Of a DNA stretch of 64,000 nucleotides, positions 1-11,479 are shown in pieces. A program made the position numbers and the translations under genes. The first letter of the stretch is position 1. Each line of letters starts with the position of its first letter. This stretch comes from Simmondsia chinensis (taxonomy: Eukaryota > Streptophyta > Magnoliopsida > Caryophyllales > Simmondsiaceae): contig JAGTTD010000009.1 of NCBI GenBank assembly GCA_018398585.1, positions 10,235,193 through 10,299,192 on the forward strand, read 5' to 3'. The notes under the pieces were generated by a model, which worked only from the letters and a program-made list of their open reading frames with translations, did no database searches and was not told the origin of the DNA.

Positions 1-79
1 TAGGAGGTTTGTTGATTAACAAGAACTAACTCAAGATGCTGCTTTTACCGATCTTCAAGCTCGTATACAAGATTCCAAA

Positions 80-1941
80 ATGTGTGTTAGTGTACAAGGG
101 TTGGGTGTAGCAGAATCTGAGATTCCAACTGAAAAACTAGATGTTACTGCTGTAATATCACTGAATACATCTCCAAATCAATTAAGTGATACTCCATGGC
201 AAGATGGAGGGCTAAACCGAAATGCTTTCACTGATGAGCAATGCTATTCTGTTAGGAAATCAATTATTTCTGCTGCAGTGTCATCAAATTTAGATCAGGG
301 TATGCATAAGTCCACTTTTGGGCGTGCTGGAGTGCTAACTAAGATCTAGAACAACATTATATTGGATGCTTTGTAAGGTCTCTTGTGTTGGGAGAATGTT
401 TATGAACTTAGAGCAGCTGAAATGCACTATCGGCATGCGGATCGGCAAGTTCGGAATGATCTATTTCTTCATTTGAGAAGAGTTGTGTCTTATCCAAGTG
501 CAAGTTCTTATGATAAGTTGCCTCCTGATCCAGGAGAATACTCTCAAGACTATATGAAGCTGAGAGGAGTCGAATTTTTGTTGAAAAGATGCACTCCAGC
601 TGCAAGAGTGCGCCTCAAGGTTCACAACAAACCAAGCTGGGTTCCTTTGCAAGCAATTGATCTGAAGGTTTTTGGGGTGGTCTGTTGTGGTTGTGCTGAG
701 TGGAAAAATAATATGCACAAGCTTCAATACTTCCTCAATGTGTGGATGAAGGAGTACAACAAGAGACAAAGAGCAATTCTAGCTGAAAATATTTTACATT
801 TCAGTACAGAAGATCAGGATGGATTTCCTCAGGTTCTGAAAATATTCTCAGTAACATTGGGGTGTCAATTGTGTCCTGATGTGTGGTTCATTTTCAAGGT
901 TGAAGACAAGAACTCAATTGTGACCCATGAGTACTTAATTTGGTGGAGCAAAATTTCAGAATTTAAAGCCAAAGTCACAAGTGCTCAATTGATCAAGCTG
1001 GGACAATAAGAATGTAAGATGGCTGCTGAAAATTTTTTGGAACTTCCAATCCTTTCACTGTTGGCAGTGGAAGAGTTGTTCAGATTTAGTGTGGTAGGTG
1101 TTATTGAGGCATTAGAAAGATGTGATGACTTGTTCTCATTGAGAAGTTTTCATATGGACAGTACTCAAGCTGAAATCCGTCACCCTGTGATACATTGGTT
1201 TAGCACGACTGCAAGGTTGAGTTCTGCAGCTTATCAGCTGGACTTGGAAAGCAATCAAAAGTTTGTTGAGCTTGGTCTAAGATGGTTTAGTAAGTGGATG
1301 TTTAAGCAATACAAATTTTGGATAAGATCCAAGATGAAGGAATTCCAGCTGCAAATTTATGGAATTTCAACTTGTGTTGTCGCTAAGGTCATGATATGAG
1401 GTCGTTTGGGCTGTAATTGGACACTTCTTCAAGTTGATAGTGATCCTTGGATCTCTTGGTTTTAGTTGGGAAGGCCTCATGAGATGTTTAAGGACTTAAT
1501 ATGCATTTTAATGGGATCTAAGGCTGTCAAATTCGGTTCTGCAGCATCTGTCAAACAGAATTACCTAATTTTTGCTTCTATGCAACCATGTCAAGCCTTG
1601 AGCTGTATTATTTGCATCTGGAAGTGTATTAGATGGGTTGTGAATGTTTGGTTTGATCAGTGCAGACCCCTGAAGAGGGTTATTCATTCAAGCACAAACA
1701 TTTTGTCGTAACAAGAGGCATACTCGTGAATCTGCGGCAATTCGGAGTCAGTTTTGCATGGGTTCATTTCAGTTGCAACAGAGTTCAGCAGTACCAGTTG
1801 CAGTACCAATTGGTCCTTGATTTGCTCGGATTATATACTTGTTCTTTCTGTTGTTTGATAGTGCAGGACAGTCAGCGCATTCAAGCTATCTTCTATGGCA
1901 CAATAAGTGATTTTCAAGTTCAGATGTCCTTTAGCTGCTGA
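80..1941 (+). pseudogene. ORF-X remnant of X-1
   Basis: Broken coding sequence of the ORF-X protein shared by four elements here. Best reading pieces are 80-349, 383-1009, 1019-1399, 1466-1711 and 1660-1941, separated by stops and frameshifts. Recognisable blocks in order are: STEKLD-like with NTSPN (about 130-180), PPDPGE...YMKLR (about 520-560), VCCGCAEWKNNMHKLQYF (680-735), LGLRWFSKWMFKQYKFWIR (about 1270-1330) and a GRP.EMFKDLICILMGS block (about 1470-1520). Compared with X-3 and X-4, the section holding DVGSPFDP and LVLLFDD is missing: QAID (near 655) runs straight into VFGVVCCGC, so roughly 150-200 residues are deleted. The protein resembles nothing I know; no viral enzyme motif is seen. 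Function unknown. Confidence 0.75.
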
Positions 1942-2012
1942 TTTCAGTAAGGAGTCCAATACTTCAGCTATTTTTCATAAGCTGGGTGTTCTAAATTATT
2001 CCAACTCTCTTC

Positions 2013-2050
2013 CATTCTTGAGGACAAGAATGTTTTCAAGGGGAAGGGAT
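2013..2050 (+). other. Pre-PPT hairpin and polypurine tract of X-1
   Basis: CATTCTTG-AGGA-CAAGAATG (2013-2032) forms an 8-bp stem with a 4-nt loop. The polypurine tract AAGGGGAAGGGA (2038-2049) follows directly and abuts the LTR. The same arrangement occurs in every tRNA-Met-primed family of this window that keeps its 3' end. Confidence 0.8.
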
Positions 2051-2513
2051 TGTTATGAATGCGAGGATCCAAGGCATGTGCGGGTGGAGGTTGTGAGCTG
2101 TGTTCGCATTCTGATATGCTGCTACTGATGAATTGCTACTGATAGGCTGCGGCTGTGCTGATGTGAAGCTGCTATTACTCTATTGTTGCTGTTAAGTAAT
2201 GAGTTAGCTTACTTAATGCATTGTATGGGTTGTTCTAGCTGCATTGCATAGTTAGTTACAGAATATTTTCGTAAGCTCTAGATATTTTAGTTAGTTGGTT
2301 AGGAGCTTAAGTATTAGTTCAATGTATCTAGATTCCGATAAATAGGTTGATCAAGTGTAATTCTACTCATTCAATGAAAATTACCAATCTCTATGAGATA
2401 AATTTCTCTTCTCATCTTATTCTCTCTCTATTTTCTCATCTCCTTTCACTTCTTTCTCATCCCTTACTCTCTTTTCATTAGGTTAAGATCAAGACTCAAT
2501 CTCGATCTTAACA
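2051..2513 (+). repeat. 3' LTR of X-1
   Basis: 463-bp LTR, TGTTATGAATGC...GATCTTAACA. U5 contains a pyrimidine-rich stretch (about 2400-2470). It ends in a hairpin: GTTAAGATC (2482-2490) pairs with GATCTTAAC (2504-2512). It is related to the X-4 LTRs, mainly at the two ends. Confidence 0.85.
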
Positions 2514-2634
2514 GTATTATCATCGACATCGACAAGTGAATGCAAGATACATCAAACAAAAGCAAAACATGGGCTAAATACAACATTTTACAGTGCCAAA
2601 GCAAGGGAACACAAGAACATGTACAATTTGCTAC

Positions 2635-3010
2635 AATTTGCAATTTTGGGCTGCAATTCAAGCAAATCAAATGCAAGATCTTCATAATCTTTTCCAGAAC
2701 ACATCCAACTTGATGTCAAGGCTCAGTTTTTGGAGGCAAAAACAGAAAAAAAAAATTGAAGGAAAAAAAAACCAAGAACAGTAACTGTAGAGAATGTACA
2801 TCAAGCTTGTACAATTCATTTTAACTTGCAAATTCGGATGAAAAAATGAACAAATTAATTGCAAAGATATATTAAACAATTCATTAACATGTCCAAGATA
2901 ATTTCAAGACTAATTTTGGACAGCCAAAGCCAAAAATAAAAAAAAGGAAGAAAATAGCAAGAGTTCATGGAAGTCTGCAGAAATGGGCAGCAATGATAGC
3001 AGGGAGGTGC
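2635..3010 (+). repeat. Diverged tandem duplication, about 190 bp unit
   Basis: Two adjacent segments (about 2635-2825 and 2826-3010) align loosely in the same order: a TTGCAA-rich start, then AACA.TCCAA, then a stretch reading like CAAG.CT.A.TTTTGGA. AGCC/GGC, then an A-rich run. They probably belong to the leader or LTR of the Athila-like element downstream. Alignment was by eye only. Confidence 0.4.
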
Positions 3011-3129
3011 AATGAACTTTAAGCTTGCAATATTTTTCATTTTAAGTAATACCAACCTCAAGTGCAATAACTAGGCATTCTTGGGAGGTCCTTGAGCATC
3101 TCATCTAGCAAAAAAACCAGATAGAAAGT

Positions 3130-3190
3130 AGAGAGGAAGGGAGGAAAGTCGAGAGGAAGAAGAAAGAAGGAAGGAGGGAAGGAAGGAAAG
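3130..3190 (+). repeat. Purine (GA) low-complexity tract
   Basis: Almost pure A/G stretch built from GGAAGG and AGAAGA units. It lies upstream of the Athila-like LTR end and may be part of that LTR. Confidence 0.7.
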
Positions 3191-3289
3191 TTTGGTTTGT
3201 AATTTTGCATTTTTAAGTTCGTTCTATCTTTTTCTTCTTTAAAGTTCATAAATTTTGTCTTAGTTTTGATATATATTATGTCTATCATA

Positions 3290-4009
3290 AACTAATTTTA
3301 TTTTTCCAAGGCTACGATGTAGCCTGAGTTGTAATATATGCTCTCTTCTAATTCGATGTATGCAATGCTTTGTTTATTGTGTTGTTTTAGTGTTTATCGT
3401 TGTTCTTCATGAGTTTTGAATGCATGATCACCATCCAAAGCCTATAATGATTTATAATAAGTCCAATAGGAGATTTATGATGATTGCTAAGGTGATAAAT
3501 ACCATAAATTGAGCGAATGCTCGAGAGATATTAATGCGATTTGTGTGGTCTTAAGTGAAAACTATAGATCTTCAAAACTCCTTTCTTATTTAAATTCATG
3601 CAAAATATTGATGAGTTAATATGTAAAATAGCATGCTAAATGTTGCTTGAGAGAGATAATTTGGTAAATTAGGGTTTTCGACCATCACCACCTAATAACA
3701 ACTTGAATATCGAGAATAGAAAGGCATATTGATGCAACTAGGCGAAATTGAATGCCTTGGATCTTATTAAATCATAAAAATATTTTAAAAATCAGTGCAC
3801 CCTTTTATAAAATTAGTAACCATTGTTGTTCTTCTTTATTTTGTTTTGTTTCATATCAAAAACTTTAAATTTTGGTCTTTCAAATAGCACTAAAACTACT
3901 AATTTCGGTACTCATTCAATAACAATCCTCGTGGGAACGATACTCTACTCACTCTTTATTACTTGATACGATTTAGTGCACTTGCTAAGCAAAACACCAA
4001 GTAAAAGCA
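3290..4009 (+). repeat. Athila-like LTR, 3' portion
   Basis: The text GGCTACGATGTAGCCT (about 3310-3326), the region with CCTCGTGGGAACGATACTC (about 3928) and the end near GTGCACTTGC resemble the usual plan of plant Athila/Tat LTRs. A TGGCGCC primer site follows at once. The 5' boundary is not resolved and could lie as far left as 2514. No partner LTR is seen in the window, so the element is truncated. Confidence 0.5.
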
Positions 4010-4018
4010 TCAAGTTTT

Positions 4019-4031
4019 TGGCGCCGTTGCC
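4019..4031 (+). other. Primer-binding site, tRNA-Asp type
   Basis: TGGCGCCGTTGCC lies just after the presumed LTR end. This is the primer site commonly seen in plant Athila/Tat elements (complement of the tRNA-Asp 3' end). It differs from the tRNA-Met sites of the X, N and R families here. Confidence 0.7.
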
Positions 4032-4551
4032 CGAAATTGTTCTTGTCTGAGTGATATCGATGCCAACTAGTTTCGGTACTAATATGAAGTTTTTTGTTAA
4101 AACTCTAAGTTTGAAGAAGAAATTTCTTTTCTTTCATTTATTTCATTCACTTGGTTTTATTTGTAAAGTTCTTTTTACTTGAAATACTCATATAGTTATT
4201 TTGTCAAGTTTGTGTTATTTGTTATTTTTCTTTTTTTTCCCCTTTATTTTCATCTTTACTTTCCCTATAAATTAACTTTCATAAATTTCTAAAAGTTAAA
4301 ATTGTTAGTGTTAAGTTTTTCTAAATATTAGTGTTATCTTTCTTTGGTGTACGTTAAATTTTTGTTTTTGTAAGCTTTTTGGATTAGATTGTTGTATTTT
4401 AAGTTTTCTTATTAGTTTTTTCTTTCTTTTAACTTTTTAATGCCTTTAAAATTTGGTTTAGTTAAGCTTGTTATTGTATTATAGTGTTTTGTTTCTTTTT
4501 CATTATCACTATCTTTCTTTTGACTTTTAAAGTTTGTGTTTTGCACTTTGT

Positions 4552-6060
4552 ATGCAAAATCAAAATGAAAATGAAATAACCCCTTTGGATCCTGAAATTG
4601 AAATAACCCTTCGACAAATTAGGAAAACCAAATGAACTAAAACAATGGCTAATGAAAATAATGATAATTAAAGGGCTTTAAAAGATTACGCTATCCCAAC
4701 TGTTGAAGGATGCACTTCTAGCATCCGATGTCCACCCATACAAACAAACAATTTTGAAATAAAACCCGCGATAGTACAAACGATTCAATAGACTATTCAG
4801 TTTGGCGGTCTACCTAATGAGGACCTGAACTTTCATACCACTGACTTCTTAGAGATATGCGACACATTCAAGCACAATGGTATTAGTGATGATGCCGTTC
4901 GCCTGAGACTGTTCCCGTTCTTACGAAGAGACAAGGCCAAGGCATGGTTAATGTCAATGCCACCATGTACTATCACCACATGGGATTATTTGGCACAAAG
5001 ATTTCTTGCTAAATATTTTACACCAGCCAAATTAGCCAAAATGAGGGATGACATTCCCTCTTTTATAGAATACAATATGGAATCATTATATGATGCGTGG
5101 GAACGATATAAAGAGCTTTTAAAAAGGTGCCCACACCATGGTTTACCAGTTTGGATGCAAGTCCAAATGTTTTACAATGGTTTGGAACCTAATACACAAA
5201 CAATGGTGGACGTGACTGCTGGAGGTGCCCTAAACAACAAGACACCAAACAAAGCATACAAGTTGCTAGAGGTAATGGCTAGCAACAACTACGTGAGAAC
5301 AGTTGATCGAACAACGCAAAGGAAACCTGTAGGTATTCATGAAGTAGATGCATTAACCACATTGTCCGCTCAAATTTCAATGATTCGGAAACAGTTAGTT
5401 AACACAGGTGTTAATGCCATACAATTCCTATGCTAACATGCGAGTTTTGTGTAGGAAATCATGCCAGGATAGCTTGTCAGACAGGGAACCCCTTTGCCAC
5501 AGCCTCTTCGAATCATGAGCAAGCCAATTTTTTTTCAAATTTTCAAAAATTACATCACAATCCCTACTCCAACACCTACAATCCTAGGTGGAGAAACCGC
5601 CCAAATTTTTCGTGGAGTAACCCAGGGATTCAAAAATAGCCCATTTATGCCCAACCCAAAAAGAAAACTAATCTCAAAGATTTGTTCAGAAGTTGAATTA
5701 AGAAGTTGGAAAACTCTGAATGAACTAACTCAGCTAACCAAGACTGCACAAAACGAACAACTCTTAATCGACCTGTCCACAAATACGAACCATGAAATAG
5801 AAAATCAAGAAGGGGTAAAAATCCAAAACAAGGATGAACCAAAAAGGGTTGAACCTCAACCCTATAAACTGAAGGTCCCATTCCCTCAACGATTAAAAAA
5901 AAACAAAAGCAGACGAACAATTTGCTAAATTTTTGGAAGATTTCAAAAAATTACATATTAATGTCCCTATGCTGATACATTCAAATGCTCAAATATGCAA
6001 AATTTGTGAAGGAAATCTTATCTAAAAAAAAAAAGTTGGGAGAATTTGAAACTATATGGT
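4552..6060 (+). pseudogene. gag: Athila-like Ty3/gypsy gag, decayed
   Basis: Gag structural protein remnant. The frame opens at ATG 4552 (MQNQNENE) and is interrupted by stops near 4633, 4669 and 4789. It is then open through RLRLFPF...KAKAWL to the long stretch 4951-5436, which holds the retrotransposon Gag core (ITTWDYLAQRFLAKYF; LYDAWERYKELLKRCPHHG; FYNGL; AGGAL). A frameshift near 5430 moves the zinc-knuckle-like CEFCVGNHARIAC to the next frame. Further shifts follow: VPFPQRLKK (about 5876) and QFAKFLEDFKKLHINVP (about 5918-5970) lie in different frames. The match ends near 6060 at KKLGEFET, before any protease. Family assignment rests on this typical Athila gag pattern. Confidence 0.8.
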
Positions 6061-8143
6061 GTAGCTTTTTGTTCTATGTTGATAAGCTAATAATGTGAGT
6101 TCCTGATGAGGTCCAGGCAACCTAAGCAAAGATTGCATTTGAGTCTGGCAGAGGTGAGGTTCAGGTAAAAATTTAGTTGCTAATTTCATAGTTCATAGTT
6201 TCATAAGATATTTCTTTGAGCTAAAATGTAAAAGTTTAGGTAAAAAGTTTTGTTTTTGGTAAGTAATGTTTGAATCTCATGTTGAGCATATCATTTTGGC
6301 CTGCCTAATCACTTTTCTCCGTTTAATATTGTTTAGAATCAATTAAAATGGTGTGATGTACCTTGTATTGCCCTCTATTATTTTGTCAAGCCTTGAAATT
6401 AGTGCCCTAAGGTAATCCTTTTCTCAATTCATATGACTACTTAATGATTGGTTTATTGGCATATTAACTCTATATGTTCTTCACATGTTTCTTGTCATTA
6501 TGAAAGTTTCAGCGATAGTATATATGATTTTCGTAGGGATTTGGGGTTAAATTAAAAAAGTTTGATAGTTTTGTGCAATTAAGCTACTATGTATATGTTA
6601 TCTCTTGTTCTTCATACAGTCTTTAATTAGTAAGAAAAGTGCAAGGTAAGATTTCTATGTTCACTTTTATTTCATTGATTTGTTTTTGATTTATAGGTTT
6701 TCATGAGTTTGGTTCATTAATGTTGTGATTGAGAAGAATGCAGAGTGGTAGGTAATTTTCCTTGGTGAAATTTTGTTTCAATTTTTATGAATTGGTTCAT
6801 AATTAAAATTTTTATTCTACTGTGTTTGATATTAATCAATATTGTTCTTTAGTTGCTGCTATGTTATTGTTATTGTGCAATTGTTGTGCAAAGCATGGCC
6901 TTTTTTTAGAAGCAATTTAGGGGGTACTCTTCTTCAAGGTTGATTGAGTCTTGTTCAAGTTCTTATCAAGGTTTGATAGGTAAATAAAAATAGTTCAAAC
7001 TTTGATAAGCTAAATTACTTGCTCAAACAAGCGGTATCTTGATTTACTGTGAGTAGTCATTAAGAGGTTGCCCATTGCTCGTTTGCAGTGATTTCTCGAT
7101 AATAACTTGACAATGGATTGATAATGTCTCATTCTTAGCTTGAATAGCATGACAATTATTTGGTGTGTGATAGTCACGTGTTAGCATCTCAAATAGTTTA
7201 GTTTCGAACCAGCTTGGTTCTATGATGACTAAATCTAGTTTAGTAGGACTAACAATTTGGATTTACAATGACATATGAAATGGTTCGATTCAAAAGTTTG
7301 GATGCGATTGACAAGAATGTAAGAAGAGATATGCTTGAATGGCATGACAATTATTGTAGCAGCTCAAATAGCTGAAAATGAAGGAAAGACGAATTTCTAG
7401 GCCAAAGTCACGTACACAAAATTGAGGTATAGCTAAAAAGTACTTTGCAGTATATTAATGACTTCATCTCAAATCAGTATGTAGCTGAGGGTTTTTTTTT
7501 TTTTTTTCAGATGTTTGGCAATGGCAATTATTAGTTGTATGTCTGTAATTGTCCATAGAAGCCTGTTGGAATTTCCTAGACTGATTAGTTTTACATATTC
7601 TGATTGGTGTTCTCTCAAAATAGAGAAGTGGGGATTTTGATGCCATTTTAACGTGTTTTATGGAAAAATTGTTCTCTCATAATCAAAATCAAGGGAAGAA
7701 GTTGGTTGATCTTTGATACTCAATGCCAGAAGGTAGCATGATGAATTCAATAGTTAGGCAAGGCAACTATATTTTGCAGCTTAGAAGAACTAATGTTTAC
7801 CAACACGTTGAATAGTTCCAATTGTTTTCATGGGAAATGCGTGTATGATGGATTATTTCAATGCCTTTGTTTTTTCATTTCATTGTCAATATCATTCTTA
7901 AAGTTTTTGTTATGAAAGCGTACATTATAAGCATAGCAGTGGTTCTTTACGTAGCCAAGTTCGGCAAAAGAGTCTTACAAAGTGGCCTGCTCGAATTCCA
8001 AAGGATGTTGCCATTCCTTCATGTTTTGTGGTGAGCCATCATACCTCTGCCAACAATAAGTGTTCAAGACTCTATAGTTGAGCCTAGTGAGAAATTTACA
8101 TCATAATTGTGAGAGAAAGGAGTTCAACACATAAGTCCAATAG
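6061..8143. other. Unassigned AT-rich sequence
   Basis: No convincing gene. A few splice-like spots can be seen (CAG/GTAAAA near 6166; a T-run ending in CAG near 7490-7510), but the reading frames between them are short and full of stops. The sequence continues at 13632-13892 beyond R-1, which was inserted into it. Confidence 0.5.
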
Positions 8144-8148
8144 GCCAC

Positions 8149-8491
8149 TGTTAAGATCGAGAGTGGATCTTGATCTTAGCCAAATGAAAAGAGAGTAAGG
8201 GATGAGAAAGAAGTGAAAGGAGATGAGAAAATAGAGAGAAAATAAGATGACAAAAGAAGTTTATCTCATAGAGATGGGTAATTTTCATTGAATACCTCAA
8301 CAATACACAAGATCAACCTATTTAAAGGGAATTTGAAACAAGAATTCAAATTCCTAACATCAAATTATTTCCCGCCAAAACTAACAACCGGAACCCCCTT
8401 TGCCTAACTAATTTTGGCGCCAACATCGCAATTCAACTAATACAAGTAATTCGCGACTTATTACATCAAAATATTAAAGAAAAAAATAACA
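8149..8491 (-). repeat. 3' LTR of R-1
   Basis: 343 bp; on the plus strand it begins TGTTAAGATCGAG and ends AAATAACA. Adjoins the polypurine tract (minus: AAGGGGAGGGGAT) just to its right. The U5 hairpin arms TAAGATC and GATCTTA lie at its left end. Confidence 0.9.
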
Positions 8492-8508
8492 ATCCCCTCC
8501 CCTTACAG

Positions 8509-8528
8509 CATTCTTGTCCTCAAGAATG
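8509..8528 (-). other. Pre-PPT hairpin of R-1, overlapping the 3' coding end
   Basis: The 20-nt palindrome CATTCTTG-AGGA-CAAGAATG (minus strand) has an 8-bp stem. In this autonomous element it covers the place where chromoviruses usually encode a C-terminal LEDKN. In the present reading the frame is shifted there. Confidence 0.75.
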
Positions 8529-8600
8529 AAAAGAAGGAAATTGACTCAACAAAAAATTCTTTTCTTCCCATGTGGTGAAGGCTTCATCCAAGTTGCTCTA
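8529..8600 (-). pseudogene. Chromodomain C-terminal relic of R-1
   Basis: After the stop at 8598-8600, the same frame continues with SNLDEAFTTWEEKNFLL and then QFPSF. This is the ending pattern of plant chromovirus chromodomains (W..L...ATWE......FP.F). The upper part of the domain (to about 8700) is not recognisable, so the domain is partial. Chromodomains guide integration to marked chromatin in this clade. Confidence 0.55.
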
Positions 8601-11468
8601 ATTAACCTGCAGTTGCTGAACCCTATCACCTGCTGTTGCTGCTGGCCCTTCTTCTACGACTGCAGCTGGTTGTAATTTCAAAAGGCCATTAGAGCCCACG
8701 TCTGGAGGAGCTAAGGATGGTCGGTGACCAGCTTGAACCTGCTTTTTAAGAAGGGAAACATGAAAAACCAGGTGAATGTAGGAGTCGGGTGGCAGCTCTA
8801 ATTTATAAACCACCTTGCCAATTCTTTCCAACACCTTGTAAGGACCAAAAAATCTGGCACATAGCTTAACCTTCTTCCTTACTGCTGCTGTTGATTGCCT
8901 ATATGGCTGCTATTTCAGATATACCATGTCTCCTACCTCAAAATTTCGATCAACTCTCTTCTTATCAGTATACCACTTCATCCGGGCTTGAGATTCTGTA
9001 AGATTGTGCTTCATCTGGTGCAAAACATGTTTCCTTTGCTGTAACATATCAGCTACTTCACCCAAATTAATCCCAACTCCTTGCAACCCAAAAGGAGAGG
9101 GAGGATCATAACCAAACAAGGCCTTGAAGAGAGAAATGCCCAAGGAAGTATGAAAATGGGAATTATACCAAAATTCTGCTCGAGAAAGCCACCTTCCCCA
9201 CACCTTAGGATGATTAAATACCATGCTCCTGAGGTATTGTTCAATGCATTGGTTAACCCTCTCCGTTTGACCATCGGTTTGAGGGTGGTATGAAGAGCTC
9301 ATAGCCAAGGTCGTTCCCAAGAGTGCAAACAACTCCTTCCAAAAGCGACTTGTGAAGAGTTTATCCCTATCTGAAACTATGGATTGGGGCAATCCATGAA
9401 GCTTGTAGATATTGTCTAAGAACACACGAGCTAATTTTTCTACAGTAATAGGTCGTGCCAAAGCAATGAAGCGCCTGGATTTTTGGAACCGATCAACAAC
9501 TACCCAAATCACCTCTTTCCCCTCTGACATAGGTATTCCTTCGATGAAATCCATGCTTATGTGTTGCCATATGCCCTCAGGAACAGGCATGGGCTGGAGC
9601 AGCCCTTGGTATCTATGATCACCAAGTTTGGTTTGTTGGCAAACCTCACAACTTTGCACCAAACTTGTTACTCCCCTCTTCATCTCGGGCCAGCTAAAGT
9701 GAAGCCTCAATCTTTGATAGGTCCCCTCAATGCCTAAGTGACCTCCCCATGAAGAATCGCGTGCAGCATTGATAATTTGGTGCCTAAGATCAGTAGAGCT
9801 GCCAACATACAACTTTCCCTGAATTCTGATAATACCTCGGGTAACAGAGATGTCTACACCAGCAGCCAGATTGTCAGCCTTGCCCATACTAGCAGCCGCT
9901 ATAACTTCTTGTGCAAAAGGATCATTCTCATAGGACTGAGGTAACTCTTCCATCCACGCAGGAGAAATCACGAAAATAGCTCCAAGGGAACCCTGCTCAC
10001 AGCCCTCAAACTTGCGTGACAGTGCATCTGCAGCCCAATTTTCTCTACCTTTTCTGTACTTAATGTCGTAATTCAGCCCCAACATCTTCAATAACCCTTT
10101 TCTTTGTATCCTTGTGACAATCTTCTGCTCCAATAAGTGTTTAAGACTTTGATGATCAGTCTTGATGATGAAATGATGCCCATCCAAGTAGTGCCTCCAC
10201 TTATCAACTTCAAGCAAGATGGCAAGGTGCTCTTTCTCATATGTGGAAAGAGATTGATGTTTTGCACTCAAAGCTTGGCTGAGGTATGCTATAGGTCTCC
10301 CTTCTTGAGACAATACTCCTCCAATGCCACTTCCACTTGCATCTGTCTCCAAAATGAAGCTTGAAGAGAAATCCGGCATAGCCAAAACTGGTGCTTTGCA
10401 CATTGCAGTTTTGAAAGCATCAAAAAACTTTTCAGCATCCTCTGACCATTTGAAGGAATCCTTCTTAAGCGGATCTGTTAGGGGCTTGGCTATGGCTCTA
10501 TAGTTAGTTATAAACTTATGGTAATAGCCAGTTAACCCCAAAAACCCCCTCAATTGTTTCAAAGTGACCGGGACAGCCCATTCCATCATAGCTTGGACTT
10601 TAGAAGGATTGGTTGCAACTCCATCACAAGAGATCACATGGCCGAGATATTCCAGATGTGTTTGAGCAAATGAACATTTGGCCAACTTAGCAAACAATTT
10701 ATGCTTACGCATGATCAAAAATACCTCCCTCAGATGCTTCAAGTGTTCTTCAAAAGATGCACTGTATATGAGGATGTCGTCGAAGAAAACCAACACAAAT
10801 TTCTTATGAAATTGTTTGAAGACATCATTCATGAGAGCCTGGAATGTTGCTGGTGCGTTGGTCAAGCCAAATGGCATAACCACAAATTTAAAGTGTCCAT
10901 GATGCGTCCGAAATGCAGTCTTATACACATCAGGCTCACTCACTCTGATCTGATGATACCCCTGTCGAAGATCCAGCTTGGAAAAGACTTGAGGCCCATA
11001 TAATTCATCCAACAAATCATCTATAACTGGTATAGGAAACTTATCCTTCAGAGTCATAGAGTTGAGTTGCCTATAATCAATACACATACGTGCCGTGCCA
11101 TCTTTCTTCTTAACAAGAATGACCGGAGAAGCTAAGGGACTATGGCTAGCTTGTATGAAATTAGTCTTAAGCAATTCATCCACTTGCTTCTCTATCTCGG
11201 TCCCATGAGCATGAGGGTGTCTATAAGGCCCGATCTTTACCGGCTCTGCACCATCCTTGAGAGGAATTTCATGATCCAAACTCCTCTTAGGAGGTAATGA
11301 TTTAGGCACTTCGAACACATCTTCAAACTCAGCAACTAAGTTCTGCAACTCTGGTTCGGTTATGTCAATCAATTCAGTAGATGAGATGGCAAACAATTGG
11401 CCCACCCACTGGTATTCACAACCTTGAAGGCCCTTCTTAAGCTTACTCCCCTTAATTATTTACAAGTG
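8598..11468 (-). pseudogene. pol: pol of R-1: RT, RNase H, integrase
   Basis: Polymerase polyprotein, almost intact. The frame is open from about 11468 (first Met-like codon at 11405 is GTG, so no independent start is implied) to an in-frame TAG at 8910-8912, then on to TAA at 8598-8600. Domains in order: linker with SLDHEIPLKDG; reverse transcriptase ([20 protein letters not shown]; catalytic [10 protein letters not shown]); RNase H (ILETDASGSGIGGVLSQ; KTDHQSLKHLL; ADALSRK); integrase with zinc finger (H...H and CEVCQQTK), catalytic MDFIEG, IVSDRD and YHPQTDGQTERVNQ; GPY/F module ([12 protein letters not shown], then VFHVSLLKK). The catalytic residues I can see are all present, so the damage is the TAG and the upstream frameshift. 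Confidence 0.9.
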
Positions 11469-11479
11469 AGCTGGTTCGG

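Larger units (their letters stand above)
1..2513 (+). mobile_element. X-1: non-autonomous LTR retrotransposon, 3' part
   Basis: Right-hand part of an LTR element whose 5' end lies outside the window. It holds broken ORF-X coding sequence, a pre-polypurine hairpin, a polypurine tract and a complete 3' LTR starting TGTTATGA and ending CTTAACA. The coding part matches X-2, X-3 and X-4 in this window. No reverse transcriptase or integrase motif is present. A 3' TSD cannot be tested without the 5' end. Confidence 0.85.

Noticed and set aside
2400..2470. Regular TCTCTCTC/TTTCTCATC units as a CRISPR-like or satellite array
   Set aside because: They are the U5 pyrimidine tract repeated once per LTR, with no spacer structure.
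3058..3288. Minus-strand ORF over the GA-rich tract
   Set aside because: Proline/serine/phenylalanine-rich translation of low-complexity DNA.
6100..6760. Possible host exons with GT/AG edges
   Set aside because: Frames are short, contain stops and match nothing I recognise; splice-like words are frequent by chance in AT-rich DNA.
7930..8060. Possible coding exon (frame with KWPARIPKDVAIPSCFV)
   Set aside because: Isolated short frame with no neighbour exon or known family.
8910..11405. Plus-strand ORFs lying opposite R-1 pol (for example 9081-9293, 10701-11003)
   Set aside because: They are antisense shadows of conserved RT and integrase sequence; no family pattern of their own.
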